Both the position numbers and the translations under genes were made by a program. A stretch of DNA of 64,000 bases, taken from NCBI GenBank assembly GCA_027487685.1, contig JAIYDC010000029.1, forward strand, positions 1 to 64,000, written 5' to 3'. The notes under the pieces were generated by a model. It did no database searches. It had not been told where the DNA came from and saw nothing but the letters and a program-made list of their open reading frames with translations. Shown one piece after another: positions 39,213 through 49,247 of the stretch; within the stretch, counting starts at the first letter, position 1; each line of letters opens with the position of its first letter. This stretch comes from Pseudomonadota bacterium. Lineage in GTDB: Bacteria; Bdellovibrionota; Bacteriovoracia; Bacteriovoracales; Bacteriovoracaceae.

Positions 39213-40082
39213 ATGGATGTGTTTATGAAGCTTGCCGTTCTCCTTTTCGTTTTGAGCACTGCAACCTGGGCCAAGTGGAGCGTATCCACTTACAACATTC
39301 GAAACTTCGACCGCGATTCAAGGGCCGGAGCAACGGACCTGGTAGAACTAGGGAAGATTCTGGGAGAGTTTCAAAGCGACGTGATGGCCTTCTCCGAAGT
39401 GGTCAATCGTCCTGCCTTTGACGCTCTTGTGAAGCAAAACCTTCCAGGCCACGCCTACCAGATCTCCACCTGTGGAGGAACCGGTCGCCAGCACCTGGCC
39501 GTTGTTTACCGGCAAACATCATTCGACTACGTGAATCACACTGAGGACTTTGGTCTCTCTGGTAATTCCGGACGTTGCGCATCTCTTCGGCCCTTGCTTT
39601 TGGTAACGCTCAAGCACCGAGAGAGTGGAGTGCTTTACACGTTTGGTGCCGTTCATCTCAAGGCCGGTGGTAGCGCCGATGCTATGGCCCAGCGCTGGCA
39701 GCAGTACCGGAAGCTCTCCGCAGTCGCTGAGAGGTCTCCGACGACTCTTATCCTGCTCGGTGACTTCAACACTACCGGTTATAATATCCGTAACGAGGAC
39801 TTCGTGAAGTTTGAAGAATTCATGGGAGACGCACGCCTGCGGACGACCTCGGAAAACCTCGCCTGTACTAGCTACTGGAGCGGAACCTCTGGTGGCCCCC
39901 AGCATGAGTCCTCGATACTCGATCACATTGTGGTTCCGGAGTCTCAAGTGCGTACTGTCGAATCAGTTAAGGTTGGCTCGCACTGCGCCCGACTGGAATG
40001 TCGGCCGGCAACTCCTAAAGAGCTAGGTCGCAGCTACGAAGCCGTCTCGGATCACTGTCCAGTCCAGGTGATTTTTAAGTAG
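39213..40082 (+). CDS. Secreted endonuclease/exonuclease/phosphatase family protein
   Basis: 289 aa; signal peptide; STYNIRNF, AFSEV, LLGDFNTTG, SDHCPVQVIF. Confidence 0.85.
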   Translation: MDVFMKLAVLLFVLSTATWAKWSVSTYNIRNFDRDSRAGATDLVELGKILGEFQSDVMAFSEVVNRPAFDALVKQNLPGHAYQISTCGGTGRQHLAVVYRQTSFDYVNHTEDFGLSGNSGRCASLRPLLLVTLKHRESGVLYTFGAVHLKAGGSADAMAQRWQQYRKLSAVAERSPTTLILLGDFNTTGYNIRNEDFVKFEEFMGDARLRTTSENLACTSYWSGTSGGPQHESSILDHIVVPESQVRTVESVKVGSHCARLECRPATPKELGRSYEAVSDHCPVQVIFK

Positions 40083-40181
40083 GGTTTGCACCTCGATGGC
40101 CACAATTCATCATCCACAAATGAGATCGCTTCTGCTATTCTTGGGAAGTCAAAATCAACTAACTTTCCGGGGATCACTACC

Positions 40182-41375
40182 ATGAATTTTCTTTCGAATC
40201 GAGTGCAGAAGTTGGCCGAGTCTGAAACCCTTGCTATGGCACGTCTGGGAAACGAGCTGAAAGAAAAGGGAGTGAACGTTATCAACATGGGCCTTGGTGA
40301 GCCTGATTTTCCAACCCCTGATTTCGTGAAAACCGCGGGCAAGGAAGCGATTGATAAGAACTTTTCCTACTACACGCCGGTCCCTGGCTACAAAGATCTT
40401 CTTGAGGGCATTGCCGCCAAATTTGAGCGTGATAATAATCTTCACTACAAGCCGTCGCAAATCGTTGTTTCCACCGGCGCGAAGCAATCCATCATCAATG
40501 TCGTTATGGCGACTGTAAATCCTGGCGATGAGGTTATACTGCCGGCGCCTTACTGGGTCAGTTACTCCGAAATGGTTCAGCTCAACGAGGGGGTTGTTGT
40601 CTCCCTTGAGACCGACTACAAATCTGACTTTAAGATCTCGCCGGCCCAACTCGAGCGTGCCATTACTCCGAAGACGAAGATGTTTCTTTTTTCGAACCCG
40701 AGTAACCCTACTGGATCGATGTACTCCGAGGCTGAGCTACGTGCTCTGGGTGAGGTCTTCAAGCGCAACCCTCACGTCCTCATCCTCTCGGATGAAATCT
40801 ACGAGTACATCACCTTTGAGGAGAAGATGTTTTCTATTGGCTCTATCCCCGAGCTCGCCAACCGCACTGTTACCGTCAACGGTCTCTCCAAGGGCTTTGC
40901 GATGACGGGCTGGCGCTTAGGGTACCTTGGCGCACCGGAGACCATTGCCAAGGCCTGCGTGAAGATTCAGGGCCAGTTCACTTCTGGGGCCAGTTCTATC
41001 TCCCAGCGCGCAGCACTTGCAGCAGTGAAGGCAGACCCGAGCACCGTCAATGAGATGCGAGAAGCGTTCAGGAATCGCCGGGACCTCCTGATCTCTCTAT
41101 TCCGTGAGATTCCTCACGTCCATTGTAATAACCCTGGCGGGGCCTTTTACCTGTTCCCTGAAGTCTCCCATTACTTTGGAAAGAAATACCAGGACACTGT
41201 CATTGGAGATGCAAAGGACCTGTGCATGTACCTTTTAAACGTTGGTCACGTCGCCATGACTCCGGGCGGTGCTTTCGGTGCCCCGAATTACATCCGCCTA
41301 AGTTATGCCACTTCTGAGGCGCAGATCCGGGAAGCCGTAAAGCGGATCAAGACGGCGCTGGCGGACCTTCACTAG
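40182..41375 (+). CDS. Class I/II aminotransferase (AspC-like)
   Basis: NVINMGLGEPDFPTPDFV, SNPSNPTGSMYS, VNGLSKGFAMTGWRLGYLG; ATG at 40182. Confidence 0.92.
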   Translation: MNFLSNRVQKLAESETLAMARLGNELKEKGVNVINMGLGEPDFPTPDFVKTAGKEAIDKNFSYYTPVPGYKDLLEGIAAKFERDNNLHYKPSQIVVSTGAKQSIINVVMATVNPGDEVILPAPYWVSYSEMVQLNEGVVVSLETDYKSDFKISPAQLERAITPKTKMFLFSNPSNPTGSMYSEAELRALGEVFKRNPHVLILSDEIYEYITFEEKMFSIGSIPELANRTVTVNGLSKGFAMTGWRLGYLGAPETIAKACVKIQGQFTSGASSISQRAALAAVKADPSTVNEMREAFRNRRDLLISLFREIPHVHCNNPGGAFYLFPEVSHYFGKKYQDTVIGDAKDLCMYLLNVGHVAMTPGGAFGAPNYIRLSYATSEAQIREAVKRIKTALADLH

Positions 41376-41486
41376 TTTCTAATTTGGCCACAATTCAGGT
41401 TACGTCGACACCCTCCTTCGTGACCTTGATTGCAAGCTTAGGCTATCTTACTCCCGCTGGACCCTTCCCCCCTTAGGAGTAAAAAC

Positions 41487-41834
41487 ATGAAACTTTTTTT
41501 GACCTTGGCCATTGTGTCCCATCTTTCTTTCGCGGCGGCAGCCGCTGAGTGGAAGAAGGTGGCAGAAACTACGGCCTGCAGCGAAAAAATCGAAATCCTC
41601 GGTAGGGAAGGTGAGAAGTACGTGCTCCTTGTGCGCGGGACTGAGAACACGAAGCTTTTCTCAGTGGATGGTTCCGTTTTTCGGGAGAACGCCCTCAAGA
41701 CGACGGAGTTTACAGCTTCTGGGGACGTTTCCTATACCTTCACTCAGCCAAGCTACGTAGAGGCGAACCCGCCGAAAATCGTTGCTAAAAATGCCGTTCA
41801 AAACAGGCGATGCCGGATGAGCCTCACACGCTAA
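41487..41834 (+). CDS. Small secreted protein, unknown function
   Basis: 115 aa; signal peptide MKLFLTLAIVSHLSFAAAAA; RBS aggag. Confidence 0.65.
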   Translation: MKLFLTLAIVSHLSFAAAAAEWKKVAETTACSEKIEILGREGEKYVLLVRGTENTKLFSVDGSVFRENALKTTEFTASGDVSYTFTQPSYVEANPPKIVAKNAVQNRRCRMSLTR

Positions 41835-41840
41835 ATCCCC

Positions 41841-43244
41841 ATGAATGACTATCGACTCGAGCGGGATAGCTTCGGAGAAATCCAAGTTCCCACGGACCGG
41901 TTGTGGGGGGCGCAGACGGCCAGGTCTCTGCATTTTTTTCCTATCTCGGGAGAAACGATGGACCCGGAGCTCCTGAAGGCCCTCGTACTCATTAAGAAGG
42001 CCTATGCCTTCGTGAACGGTGAGCTTGGAAATCTTTCTTCTGAGAAGTCTCAGGCGATCATGACCGCGGCAGATGAAGTTCTCTCCTACGCGCGTTTCGA
42101 CGCCGAGTTTCCTCTCTCAGTCTGGCAGACGGGAAGTGGAACTCAGACCAACATGAACGTCAATGAAGTCCTCGCCAACCGGGCCAGCGAACTTCTCGGG
42201 GGCACTCGGGGAGAGAAGCGTTTAGTGCATCCGAACGATGAGGTCAATTTAGGTCAGAGTTCAAACGACGTTTTTCCTTCGGCGATGAACCTCTCAGCTA
42301 TCACTGTCCTAGGGAGGGATCTCATCCCCGCAGTGTCTAGGCTTCGGGATTCTTTACAAACTAAGTCCCGTGACTTCTGGAAGATCACGAAGATTGGACG
42401 TACTCACCTGATGGATGCGACACCTCTCACGCTGGGCCAGGAGTTTTCAGGTTACGTGGCCCAGCTTGAACATTCACTTACCCACCTCGAGAACAGTTTC
42501 TCCCATCTGTATGAACTTGCCCTCGGTGGGACTGCGGTAGGGACGGGTCTAAATGCGCCTACTGGTGTACCCGAGCGTGTGGTGGCCCTCTTGTCTACCT
42601 ACAGTGGTCATTCCTTTGTCTCGGCCCCTAACAAGTTTGAGGCCCTTGCTGCCAATGATGCCTTGGTACATTCCCACGGAGCACTCCGGGGCCTTGCGGC
42701 CACCCTATTTAAAATCGTCAACGACATCCGCTGGCTCTCCTCCGGGCCCCGCTGCGGCTTGGGAGAATTGGCGCTCCCCGAAAATGAACCTGGATCGTCG
42801 ATTATGCCTGGGAAGGTCAACCCCACTCAGTGTGAGTCGCTCATCATGATCGCAGTTCAAGTCATGGGTAACGACACAACAATTGGTCTCTCTGGCGCCC
42901 TCGGAAACTTTGAACTCAATGTGATGAGGCCGGTGCTTATCCACAACTACCTCCAATCTGTGCGGCTCTTGTCTCAAGGATCTATGTCCTTTGAGGAATT
43001 CTGCGTGCGAGGTATCGGGCCCCGTTACCAGCAGATCCACGCTCATCTGGAGCGCTCGCTTATGCTTGTGACCGCACTGAATCCGATCATTGGCTATGAT
43101 AAGGCGGCTCAGATAACCAAAAAGGCCCAGCTTGAAAATAAGACGCTGAAGGAGGCTGCTGTGGAACTCGGTTTTTTGACCCCCCAGCAGTTCGAGGAAT
43201 GGGTGAAACCTGAATCAATGACGAATCTCCCAAACTCAGATTAA
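41841..43244 (+). CDS. fumC: Class II fumarate hydratase
   Basis: 467 aa; [66 protein letters not shown]. Confidence 0.95.
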   Translation: MNDYRLERDSFGEIQVPTDRLWGAQTARSLHFFPISGETMDPELLKALVLIKKAYAFVNGELGNLSSEKSQAIMTAADEVLSYARFDAEFPLSVWQTGSGTQTNMNVNEVLANRASELLGGTRGEKRLVHPNDEVNLGQSSNDVFPSAMNLSAITVLGRDLIPAVSRLRDSLQTKSRDFWKITKIGRTHLMDATPLTLGQEFSGYVAQLEHSLTHLENSFSHLYELALGGTAVGTGLNAPTGVPERVVALLSTYSGHSFVSAPNKFEALAANDALVHSHGALRGLAATLFKIVNDIRWLSSGPRCGLGELALPENEPGSSIMPGKVNPTQCESLIMIAVQVMGNDTTIGLSGALGNFELNVMRPVLIHNYLQSVRLLSQGSMSFEEFCVRGIGPRYQQIHAHLERSLMLVTALNPIIGYDKAAQITKKAQLENKTLKEAAVELGFLTPQQFEEWVKPESMTNLPNSD

Positions 43245-43253
43245 GGTCCGAAT

Positions 43254-43508
43254 TTAGGGCGCTAAAGGATGACCGATGGGGTCTGTCTGCATAAAGACTT
43301 CGAGCTCCCGGTGATGTAATATCGCAGCGTCTCGACACCCGTGAAAGGCGACGGGGACTTTGAGCTTCTTGAGGGCATCCACGCAGCCCTTAAGGTACGA
43401 TGCCTGGGCATGCATGAGGGCCGATTGCACAGAAACGAGCTCCAACTCCTCCACGGGCGACCGATGGGCACAAGCGGTCAGGAGTAAAAAGAGGAGAGTC
43501 AATTTCAT
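43254..43508 (-). CDS. Small predicted lipoprotein
   Basis: MKLTLLFLLLTACAH lipobox; ATG at 43508. Confidence 0.6.
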   Translation of the reverse strand: MKLTLLFLLLTACAHRSPVEELELVSVQSALMHAQASYLKGCVDALKKLKVPVAFHGCRDAAILHHRELEVFMQTDPIGHPLAP

Positions 43509-43571
43509 AAATAAAGCATCTCCCATCTGCGTCCGCTTGAAAAGTGCAGGTCCAAGGCCTAGACTCCTTTT

Positions 43572-45665
43572 ATGATCATTTACTTCCTTTTAAACCTCCT
43601 CTTAGGCACGGCGAATGCCGAGGTCACCTATTCCTGTCCAACATCCTATGAGGCACTTGGCATTCCCCGGATTCGAACGGTCTCAATTGAGGCTTCCTAC
43701 TACTGCTTTGGTCTTCATCATGGCCGAGACCGCGCCTGGCAGATGGATTACTTCCGACGAATCGGTGAGGGGAGGAACGCTGAGATCCACGGTGTATCCC
43801 ACCTGAAATCGGATCTGATGATGAGACTGGTGAATCTCCCTCAGGAGGCCAAGCGCCTGTGGGAAGAGTTTCCTCAAGATAAGAAATCACTCCTTCAGCT
43901 CTACGCTCGGGGAGTGAATGAAGGCTTTGAGACCGGAAAACTCGTCCGGGAATTCCTAGACCTCGGGATCACTCCCCGGCCATGGAGACCGGAGGACTCT
44001 CTTTTGGTTCTCCTGCTCCAGTCTTTCGACCAGACCCGGAAGACTTTTACCCAAGACTATGATGATGAAAAACTCCGGCATACCTGGGGCGACAAGGCGC
44101 GGACTCTCTTCGGTGACGGTCCACTTCCATGGGATAACACCATTCTCAAGGATGGCGAGTACCTCAAGCGTGAAGCCATGCCGGTCAAGACGGTCCAGAC
44201 CCTACCTCTGGACTTCCGATTGTGGGCCCCGATCCCTACCGTCTTCGGCCGGGCATCAGGCTCGAATAACTGGGTCGTCTCCAAGGAGAAGTCCCGGAGT
44301 GGAAATGCTCTTCTCGCCAATGATCCTCATCTCGACTTGAAAACTCCGCTCTTTTGGTATTGGGTTTCACTAGAGACCGGAGATAAAAAGCTCGTCGGTG
44401 CGAGTTTGCCGGGTGTGCCGGTGGTTGCAAGTGGCACCAACGGAAAGGTGGCCTGGGGTCTGACGAACTCCTACCTGAACTCAGCCGACGCCGTCTTCGT
44501 GACTGATCTTCGGGAAGAGCAGGTCGAGACAATGAGGCCCTGGGTCTGGATTAAGTTCGGCTTCATTAAGCTGCCCTTCTTTTTTAAGTCCTTTGAGCAC
44601 TTAAAAACTGGTGAGCGGGTGCTTCCACTTGAACATGATGGCCCTCATCGGCTCCTTCTTCGCTGGACGGGATATAGTCTAACGGCCAAGGATCTCTTGC
44701 CCATGTTTGATCTTCCCTCGGTAGAAAACGTAAGCGATATGGACCGCCTTCTCGGAGGCCTCGGTCTCCCGTCCTGGAACTTCGTCTTCGCTGATCGCAC
44801 GGGGCGGATCGGTTACCGGCTCGTGGGAAAAACCTACAAACATACGGCCCCATTACCCCTCGGCATCCAGGCGCTTAAATACGAGGAATTTTCACAACCC
44901 GCTTATCTCACTCCCGAGGAGAGACCCCGAGTCATCGACCCCAAGCGCGGGTACGTTTACAGTGCTAATAATCGTCACTGGCCAAACGATGGCAAGTTTT
45001 TCGGGGGCAGGGCCTACACCGCCTCTTTTCGCGGGTTCCGGATTGATGAGCTTCTGGCGGGCCCTCAGGACGTTGAGAGTTTTAAAAATATCCAGTGTGA
45101 CCGCCAGGTGGTCGACGCTCGATTCTTCCTCCCGAAGCTACGCCGCTACCTCCCTAAGTTAAGCCTTGATTGGCAGAAAATGGATGCGTCTGATGACTCC
45201 CGGGACTTGCCAATTTACCGACGGATCATGGACCGTCTCTTGGAGCTCTGGAAATTAGATGAAGCCGCACTTTATCGACTCTTGGATGAGCTAACACCAA
45301 AGCAGGTCCAGGAGCTTGAGGCGATTGTCGCCGAGGCACAAAAGGACATCGACTCAAGGAGCTGGGGCGAGGTGCATAAGCTCTCATTCCCCCATCTTTC
45401 TAAAAGCGAACGCTGGAAATTTGCGCCCGAGATTCCGGGAGTTGGTGATACTCATAGTGTGGATCCAGGCACGGCCCGCTGGAACAAGGATCGCCGTGTG
45501 TACGAGCAAAGCTCCGGAGCTTCGATGCGCATGATCGTCGAGATGGGGCAGGTGCCGAGGATCTGGCTTGTTCTCCCAGGGAAGAATCGTGACTACCAGG
45601 AAGCATCAGGTGGATCGCCGTGGTTAGACTGGAAGCGGTGTCAGTATACTGAACTTAAATTCTGA
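43572..45665 (+). CDS. Penicillin acylase family N-terminal nucleophile hydrolase
   Basis: 697 aa; signal peptide; HGRDRAWQMDYFRRIGEGR; ASGSNNWVVS nucleophile motif; LLANDPHLDL; NGKVAWGLTNSYLNSADAV. Confidence 0.9.
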   Translation: MIIYFLLNLLLGTANAEVTYSCPTSYEALGIPRIRTVSIEASYYCFGLHHGRDRAWQMDYFRRIGEGRNAEIHGVSHLKSDLMMRLVNLPQEAKRLWEEFPQDKKSLLQLYARGVNEGFETGKLVREFLDLGITPRPWRPEDSLLVLLLQSFDQTRKTFTQDYDDEKLRHTWGDKARTLFGDGPLPWDNTILKDGEYLKREAMPVKTVQTLPLDFRLWAPIPTVFGRASGSNNWVVSKEKSRSGNALLANDPHLDLKTPLFWYWVSLETGDKKLVGASLPGVPVVASGTNGKVAWGLTNSYLNSADAVFVTDLREEQVETMRPWVWIKFGFIKLPFFFKSFEHLKTGERVLPLEHDGPHRLLLRWTGYSLTAKDLLPMFDLPSVENVSDMDRLLGGLGLPSWNFVFADRTGRIGYRLVGKTYKHTAPLPLGIQALKYEEFSQPAYLTPEERPRVIDPKRGYVYSANNRHWPNDGKFFGGRAYTASFRGFRIDELLAGPQDVESFKNIQCDRQVVDARFFLPKLRRYLPKLSLDWQKMDASDDSRDLPIYRRIMDRLLELWKLDEAALYRLLDELTPKQVQELEAIVAEAQKDIDSRSWGEVHKLSFPHLSKSERWKFAPEIPGVGDTHSVDPGTARWNKDRRVYEQSSGASMRMIVEMGQVPRIWLVLPGKNRDYQEASGGSPWLDWKRCQYTELKF

Positions 45666-45745
45666 GATCATTTATCTTTGAACCTAGATGCATTGGACGT
45701 TTTAAATCTCAGGTGTAACGTAACCATTAGATGCGGAGGTAAGTT

Positions 45746-46054
45746 TCAGAAGTTGCGGATGATAGTGTAGCCGATAAGGCCAAGGACCAGAGCGATGAAG
45801 GCGACCTTCTTCGCCAGCGAATCAAAACCGATCCAGGAATTTTCGCCTTTATTAAAGGCCGCATCCATGATGCAGATCCCGTGGATCACTAGGCCCGGCC
45901 AGAAGAAGGCGAAGTAGCCGAACCCCACAAAGAATGCCCAAAATATACCGGGCATGACCTGTCCCTTCAGGAGCTGACCCAGACCCGGGAGCATCATAGA
46001 CCAAAGAGCTGCGATCGAGTTATCAACCTCATACTGAACTGGATTTTGTTCCAT
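45746..46054 (-). CDS. Small membrane protein (TM2-like)
   Basis: IAALWSMMLPGLGQLLKGQVMPGIFWAFFVGFGY; likely start at 46054. Confidence 0.65.
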   Translation of the reverse strand: MEQNPVQYEVDNSIAALWSMMLPGLGQLLKGQVMPGIFWAFFVGFGYFAFFWPGLVIHGICIMDAAFNKGENSWIGFDSLAKKVAFIALVLGLIGYTIIRNF

Positions 46055-46243
46055 ACCTTCCCTTTTGATATTCATATCATACATTCAAACCTTCAAGAAG
46101 AAGCATCTGGATCTGGATAAGTCATGAAAATGACGACCTTTGAAAAGAAATCTTTTCCGACTTAGGAACTCAAGTTTTTTTGCCCGAGCGCCGATATTAC
46201 TTTAAGCTCTCACTGTGAGAAAGCTTCTTTATAGGAGGTACGT

Positions 46244-46399
46244 ATGAGTAATAAAGGTAACAACGGTCAAAAGAAAAAGCTCACGAAGAAGGAGCAGAAG
46301 GCGATGAACCACGCCAAGCTGATGTCCTCAAAAGGGCAGGCCACCAATGTCGTAGATATTAACGCCTTCCGTGACCAGCAGAATAAGAAAGCCGCTTAA
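46244..46399 (+). CDS. Uncalled 51-aa Lys/Gln-rich microprotein
   Basis: MSNKGNNGQKKKLTKKEQKAMNHAKLMSSKGQATNVVDINAFRDQQNKKAA*; RBS aggaggt 5 nt upstream; followed by a strong terminator. Confidence 0.8.
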   Translation: MSNKGNNGQKKKLTKKEQKAMNHAKLMSSKGQATNVVDINAFRDQQNKKAA

Positions 46400-46408
46400 T
46401 TCATTTTT

Positions 46409-46438
46409 AAGGGGAGGTCTCAGGACCTCTCCTTATTT
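46409..46438 (+). terminator. Rho-independent terminator
   Basis: AAGGGGAGGTC-tcag-GACCTCTCCTT then ATTT. Confidence 0.8.
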
Positions 46439-46605
46439 CGCACCCATCTCTTATCTCTCGTATGAGCAATGATTCATCCATCCCTTTATTTTTTATGGAT
46501 TCCAACCCTCCTAAAAAAATAGTTTTAAGATCTTTTATAACGACTTAAGAACCGCAGAAGGAGACACTACACGGCATTGTGTTTTATCTCAGGAAAGGCG
46601 ATTCA

Positions 46606-47358
46606 ATGAACGGAAAGTTTCGAACCTGCGAGACCCGCGGGGGTGTGATGGATATCTATGTTGCGGCACCGGAAGGCAAGACGCGGTTACCAGTTGTTCT
46701 TGTCCTGCAAGAAGCTTACGGAGTAAACGCTCATATCCGTAGCATCTGTGATCGGCTTGCTGCTGAGGGATTTCTCGCGGCTGCTCCGGAACTTTTTCAT
46801 CGAGAGGGCCGTCGGGTTGAGGTTCCCTATGGCCAGCGGGGCCTTATTCTTCCCTACCTCGCAAAACTCAGCAATGTGGATATCGTCAGTGACATTCGAA
46901 ACTGCATCAATTTTCTTGATGACCTCCCTAATGCTGATACATCCACGGTGAGTGCCATCGGCTTCTGCGTGGGTGGTTTTGCGGCCCTACTTTGCGGAAC
47001 AAAGCTCAAACTGAAGAAGATCGTTTCTTTCTATGGTGCTGGATTGGTTCGTGCAAGGGAAGGATTACTGCTCTCACCACCTCTTGGGGAGATGGGAAAT
47101 ATCCGTTCGCGGTGTCTCTTTTTCTTCGGAGGTCTTGATGCCAGTATTCCTGCCTCCGATGTTTCGGAGATAGAGCAGAAGCTTAAGTCATCGAAGGTTC
47201 CCTTCGAAGTCCGAGTCTTCGCAGACGCGGACCATGGATTTTTTTGCAACGAGCGCGAGAGTTTTCATGCAGAAGCAGCTGCTTCTGCATGGGAAAAAAT
47301 GTTGGCTTTTCTGAGAGAAGAAGTGGAGGAGCGGAGAAATCCTCCTAAGAGAAACTAG
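46606..47358 (+). CDS. Dienelactone hydrolase family protein
   Basis: LPVVLVLQEAYGVNAHIRSICDRLAAEGFLAAAPELFHR, IGFCVGGFAALLCG, ADHGFFCNERESFHAEAA; ATG at 46606. Confidence 0.9.
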   Translation: MNGKFRTCETRGGVMDIYVAAPEGKTRLPVVLVLQEAYGVNAHIRSICDRLAAEGFLAAAPELFHREGRRVEVPYGQRGLILPYLAKLSNVDIVSDIRNCINFLDDLPNADTSTVSAIGFCVGGFAALLCGTKLKLKKIVSFYGAGLVRAREGLLLSPPLGEMGNIRSRCLFFFGGLDASIPASDVSEIEQKLKSSKVPFEVRVFADADHGFFCNERESFHAEAAASAWEKMLAFLREEVEERRNPPKRN

Positions 47359-48083
47359 TCGATGAAGCCGACGTATTCACGACACTGCTTTTTAGCAGCG
47401 CCGAGTGCCCAGCCGATCTTTCCAGTCGTGGCCTCCATACAGGCCTGGTAGAGTTCGTTAGAATCAATCTCCGGACGCTCCACGCGCACAGGCCGACCGT
47501 TCGAGTCCCTGCCCAGGAGGTTCATCGCCACGATTTCTGGAGTCCAGAGTGTGTGAGGAACAAACTTATAATAACAATCGTAAGAACCGTAGGAAGTTTG
47601 CTGCGGGAAGGTCTGACCCTTGAAGATGAGTTCAATCAGATCAGTATCAGAGGCCTGAAGCTCTTTACAGTTGGTGCTATTGGAAAACTTCTTCAGCCAA
47701 TCCTGGGGCAACAGAGGATTCTTGATCCAGCCGGGAAAGCCCGCGTCGAGGACCCAGATTTGTCCGTTTTCGTTCACAACCGGAGAGACGTGATACCACC
47801 AAGTGCGCAGGCTCAGGTCACTTTTCTTCTGAGTGTAAAAGAGAAAGATCTTACCGGTATCCAGTCCATGACGGCGCTTAAAATCATTGGCCCACATAAG
47901 TGCCCGGTTGGAGCAAATGGAGCTCTTGGTTTTTATAAATAGTCTGTCCATGCGTGAGAAGAGATCTTCCTTAGAAAGTCCTTTGGCAGCGATGTCGGTC
48001 AACCGCCAGTCGTAGTCTTTAAGTGGCAGAGCAAACGTGAGAGATGAAAAACAAAGTGCTAGTACAACAAAAGCTGATCTCAT
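47355..48083 (-). CDS. Secreted protein-glutaminase-like (Cys-His-Asp) protein
   Basis: 242 aa; signal peptide; SSICSNRALMWANDFKRRHGLDTGKIFLFY (C57), WWYHVSPVVNENGQIWVLDAGF (H98, D113), PLLPQDWLKKF. Confidence 0.6.
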   Translation of the reverse strand: MRSAFVVLALCFSSLTFALPLKDYDWRLTDIAAKGLSKEDLFSRMDRLFIKTKSSICSNRALMWANDFKRRHGLDTGKIFLFYTQKKSDLSLRTWWYHVSPVVNENGQIWVLDAGFPGWIKNPLLPQDWLKKFSNSTNCKELQASDTDLIELIFKGQTFPQQTSYGSYDCYYKFVPHTLWTPEIVAMNLLGRDSNGRPVRVERPEIDSNELYQACMEATTGKIGWALGAAKKQCREYVGFID

Positions 48084-48421
48084 GCTGAAAACCCTCCGAG
48101 TGGGTGAGTGACTGAGTCACTGTGTAAAATTAACAGGTGGCTTAATTACGAAGAGGAGAGGCTTTTGTCACGGTAGATCTAGAACGTGTCAGCAAAATCG
48201 ATGCTCACTTAATAAAATCAAGCTTGATATAGAGCTGTAGGGTCCAGTGCGCTAAGCGCCAAGAAGAGCTGCCTGGAGTCTAAAGAGCTCAATGCTGCGA
48301 CTGGTTAGAGTTTCTCGGAATGAATGAGGAAGGAGGGCCCTCGTCTTTGTGTTCCGGGGCTTGTCTAGAGTGAGGCTAAATTTATCGATGAAACCTAAAG
48401 TGATAGACTCGGTAATGCGGA

Positions 48422-48676
48422 TTAATCTTCCTTATCGAGTTCCTCAAGGGCCTTGTTCTGTTCCTCCTGGAACTTCTTCCCCTTCATGAGTGCCTCCATC
48501 ATTTTACCGGACTCTGCCGGGGCTGCTGGTTGCGTCTTGAGCCGCTGGATCTCTTGGCGGAGCATCTTGTTTTCATCAGCGAGACGCTTTTGTTCTTCAG
48601 GGGAAAGGCCCTGAGCGAGTCCAGGATTGACTATGAGAACAGAGATAAAAGGTATTATTGAAAAAAATTTTGTCAT
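48422..48676 (-). CDS. Small secreted coiled-coil protein
   Basis: 84 aa; signal peptide then EEQKRLADENKMLRQEIQRLKTQ. Confidence 0.6.
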   Translation of the reverse strand: MTKFFSIIPFISVLIVNPGLAQGLSPEEQKRLADENKMLRQEIQRLKTQPAAPAESGKMMEALMKGKKFQEEQNKALEELDKED

Positions 48677-48727
48677 GAATCCCTCGATTTACTCAAGTCT
48701 ACTGCCCCAGCTTATGAGATTCAACGG

Positions 48728-49156
48728 TTAGTTCAGATCTCTCGAGTTGCGCCGCCGAAGAGTTTCTAAATCGATGAAGTCCAGCATCCGCTCATGGGTT
48801 GCTTCAAGGTCGAGTTTTGGAGCGACGCCCGCTTGAAACGCCTCGCGCCAGCGGGAAGCGCAAAGGCACCACCTATCTCCTGGTCTTAGACCTGGGAAAT
48901 CGTATTCGGGCCTTGGGGTCGAGAGGTCATTGCCTTTCCCACGAGTGAAATCGAGGAATTCCTTCGTAACTTCCGCGCAGGCCACGTGAGTTCCGTGGTC
49001 TGATGGGCCTGTCTGGCAAAGACCATTGCGGTAGAAACCTGTCTTGGGAGAGTCACAACATTTACGCAGTTCACCGCCGAGAACATTCTTCGGTACGATT
49101 GACATGTTGGCCCCCCAGGCACTTAGATTGAAGATCAGCGAAAAGAAAATAATCAC
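48728..49156 (-). CDS. DUF2237 family protein
   Basis: 142 aa; NVLGGELRKCCDSPKTGFYRNGLCQTG, DHGTHVACAEVTKEFLDFTRGKGNDLSTPRPEYDFPGLRPGDRWCLCASRWREA; start may be 49105. Confidence 0.85.
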   Translation of the reverse strand: MIIFFSLIFNLSAWGANMSIVPKNVLGGELRKCCDSPKTGFYRNGLCQTGPSDHGTHVACAEVTKEFLDFTRGKGNDLSTPRPEYDFPGLRPGDRWCLCASRWREAFQAGVAPKLDLEATHERMLDFIDLETLRRRNSRDLN

Positions 49157-49247
49157 TTGAGTAATATAGCCGGGTCCTGAACAAAGAGAACATAGATATT
49201 ATCTTCACAGTGTTTCCTTTTGGTCGAAAAAGAAGAATATAGGACGC

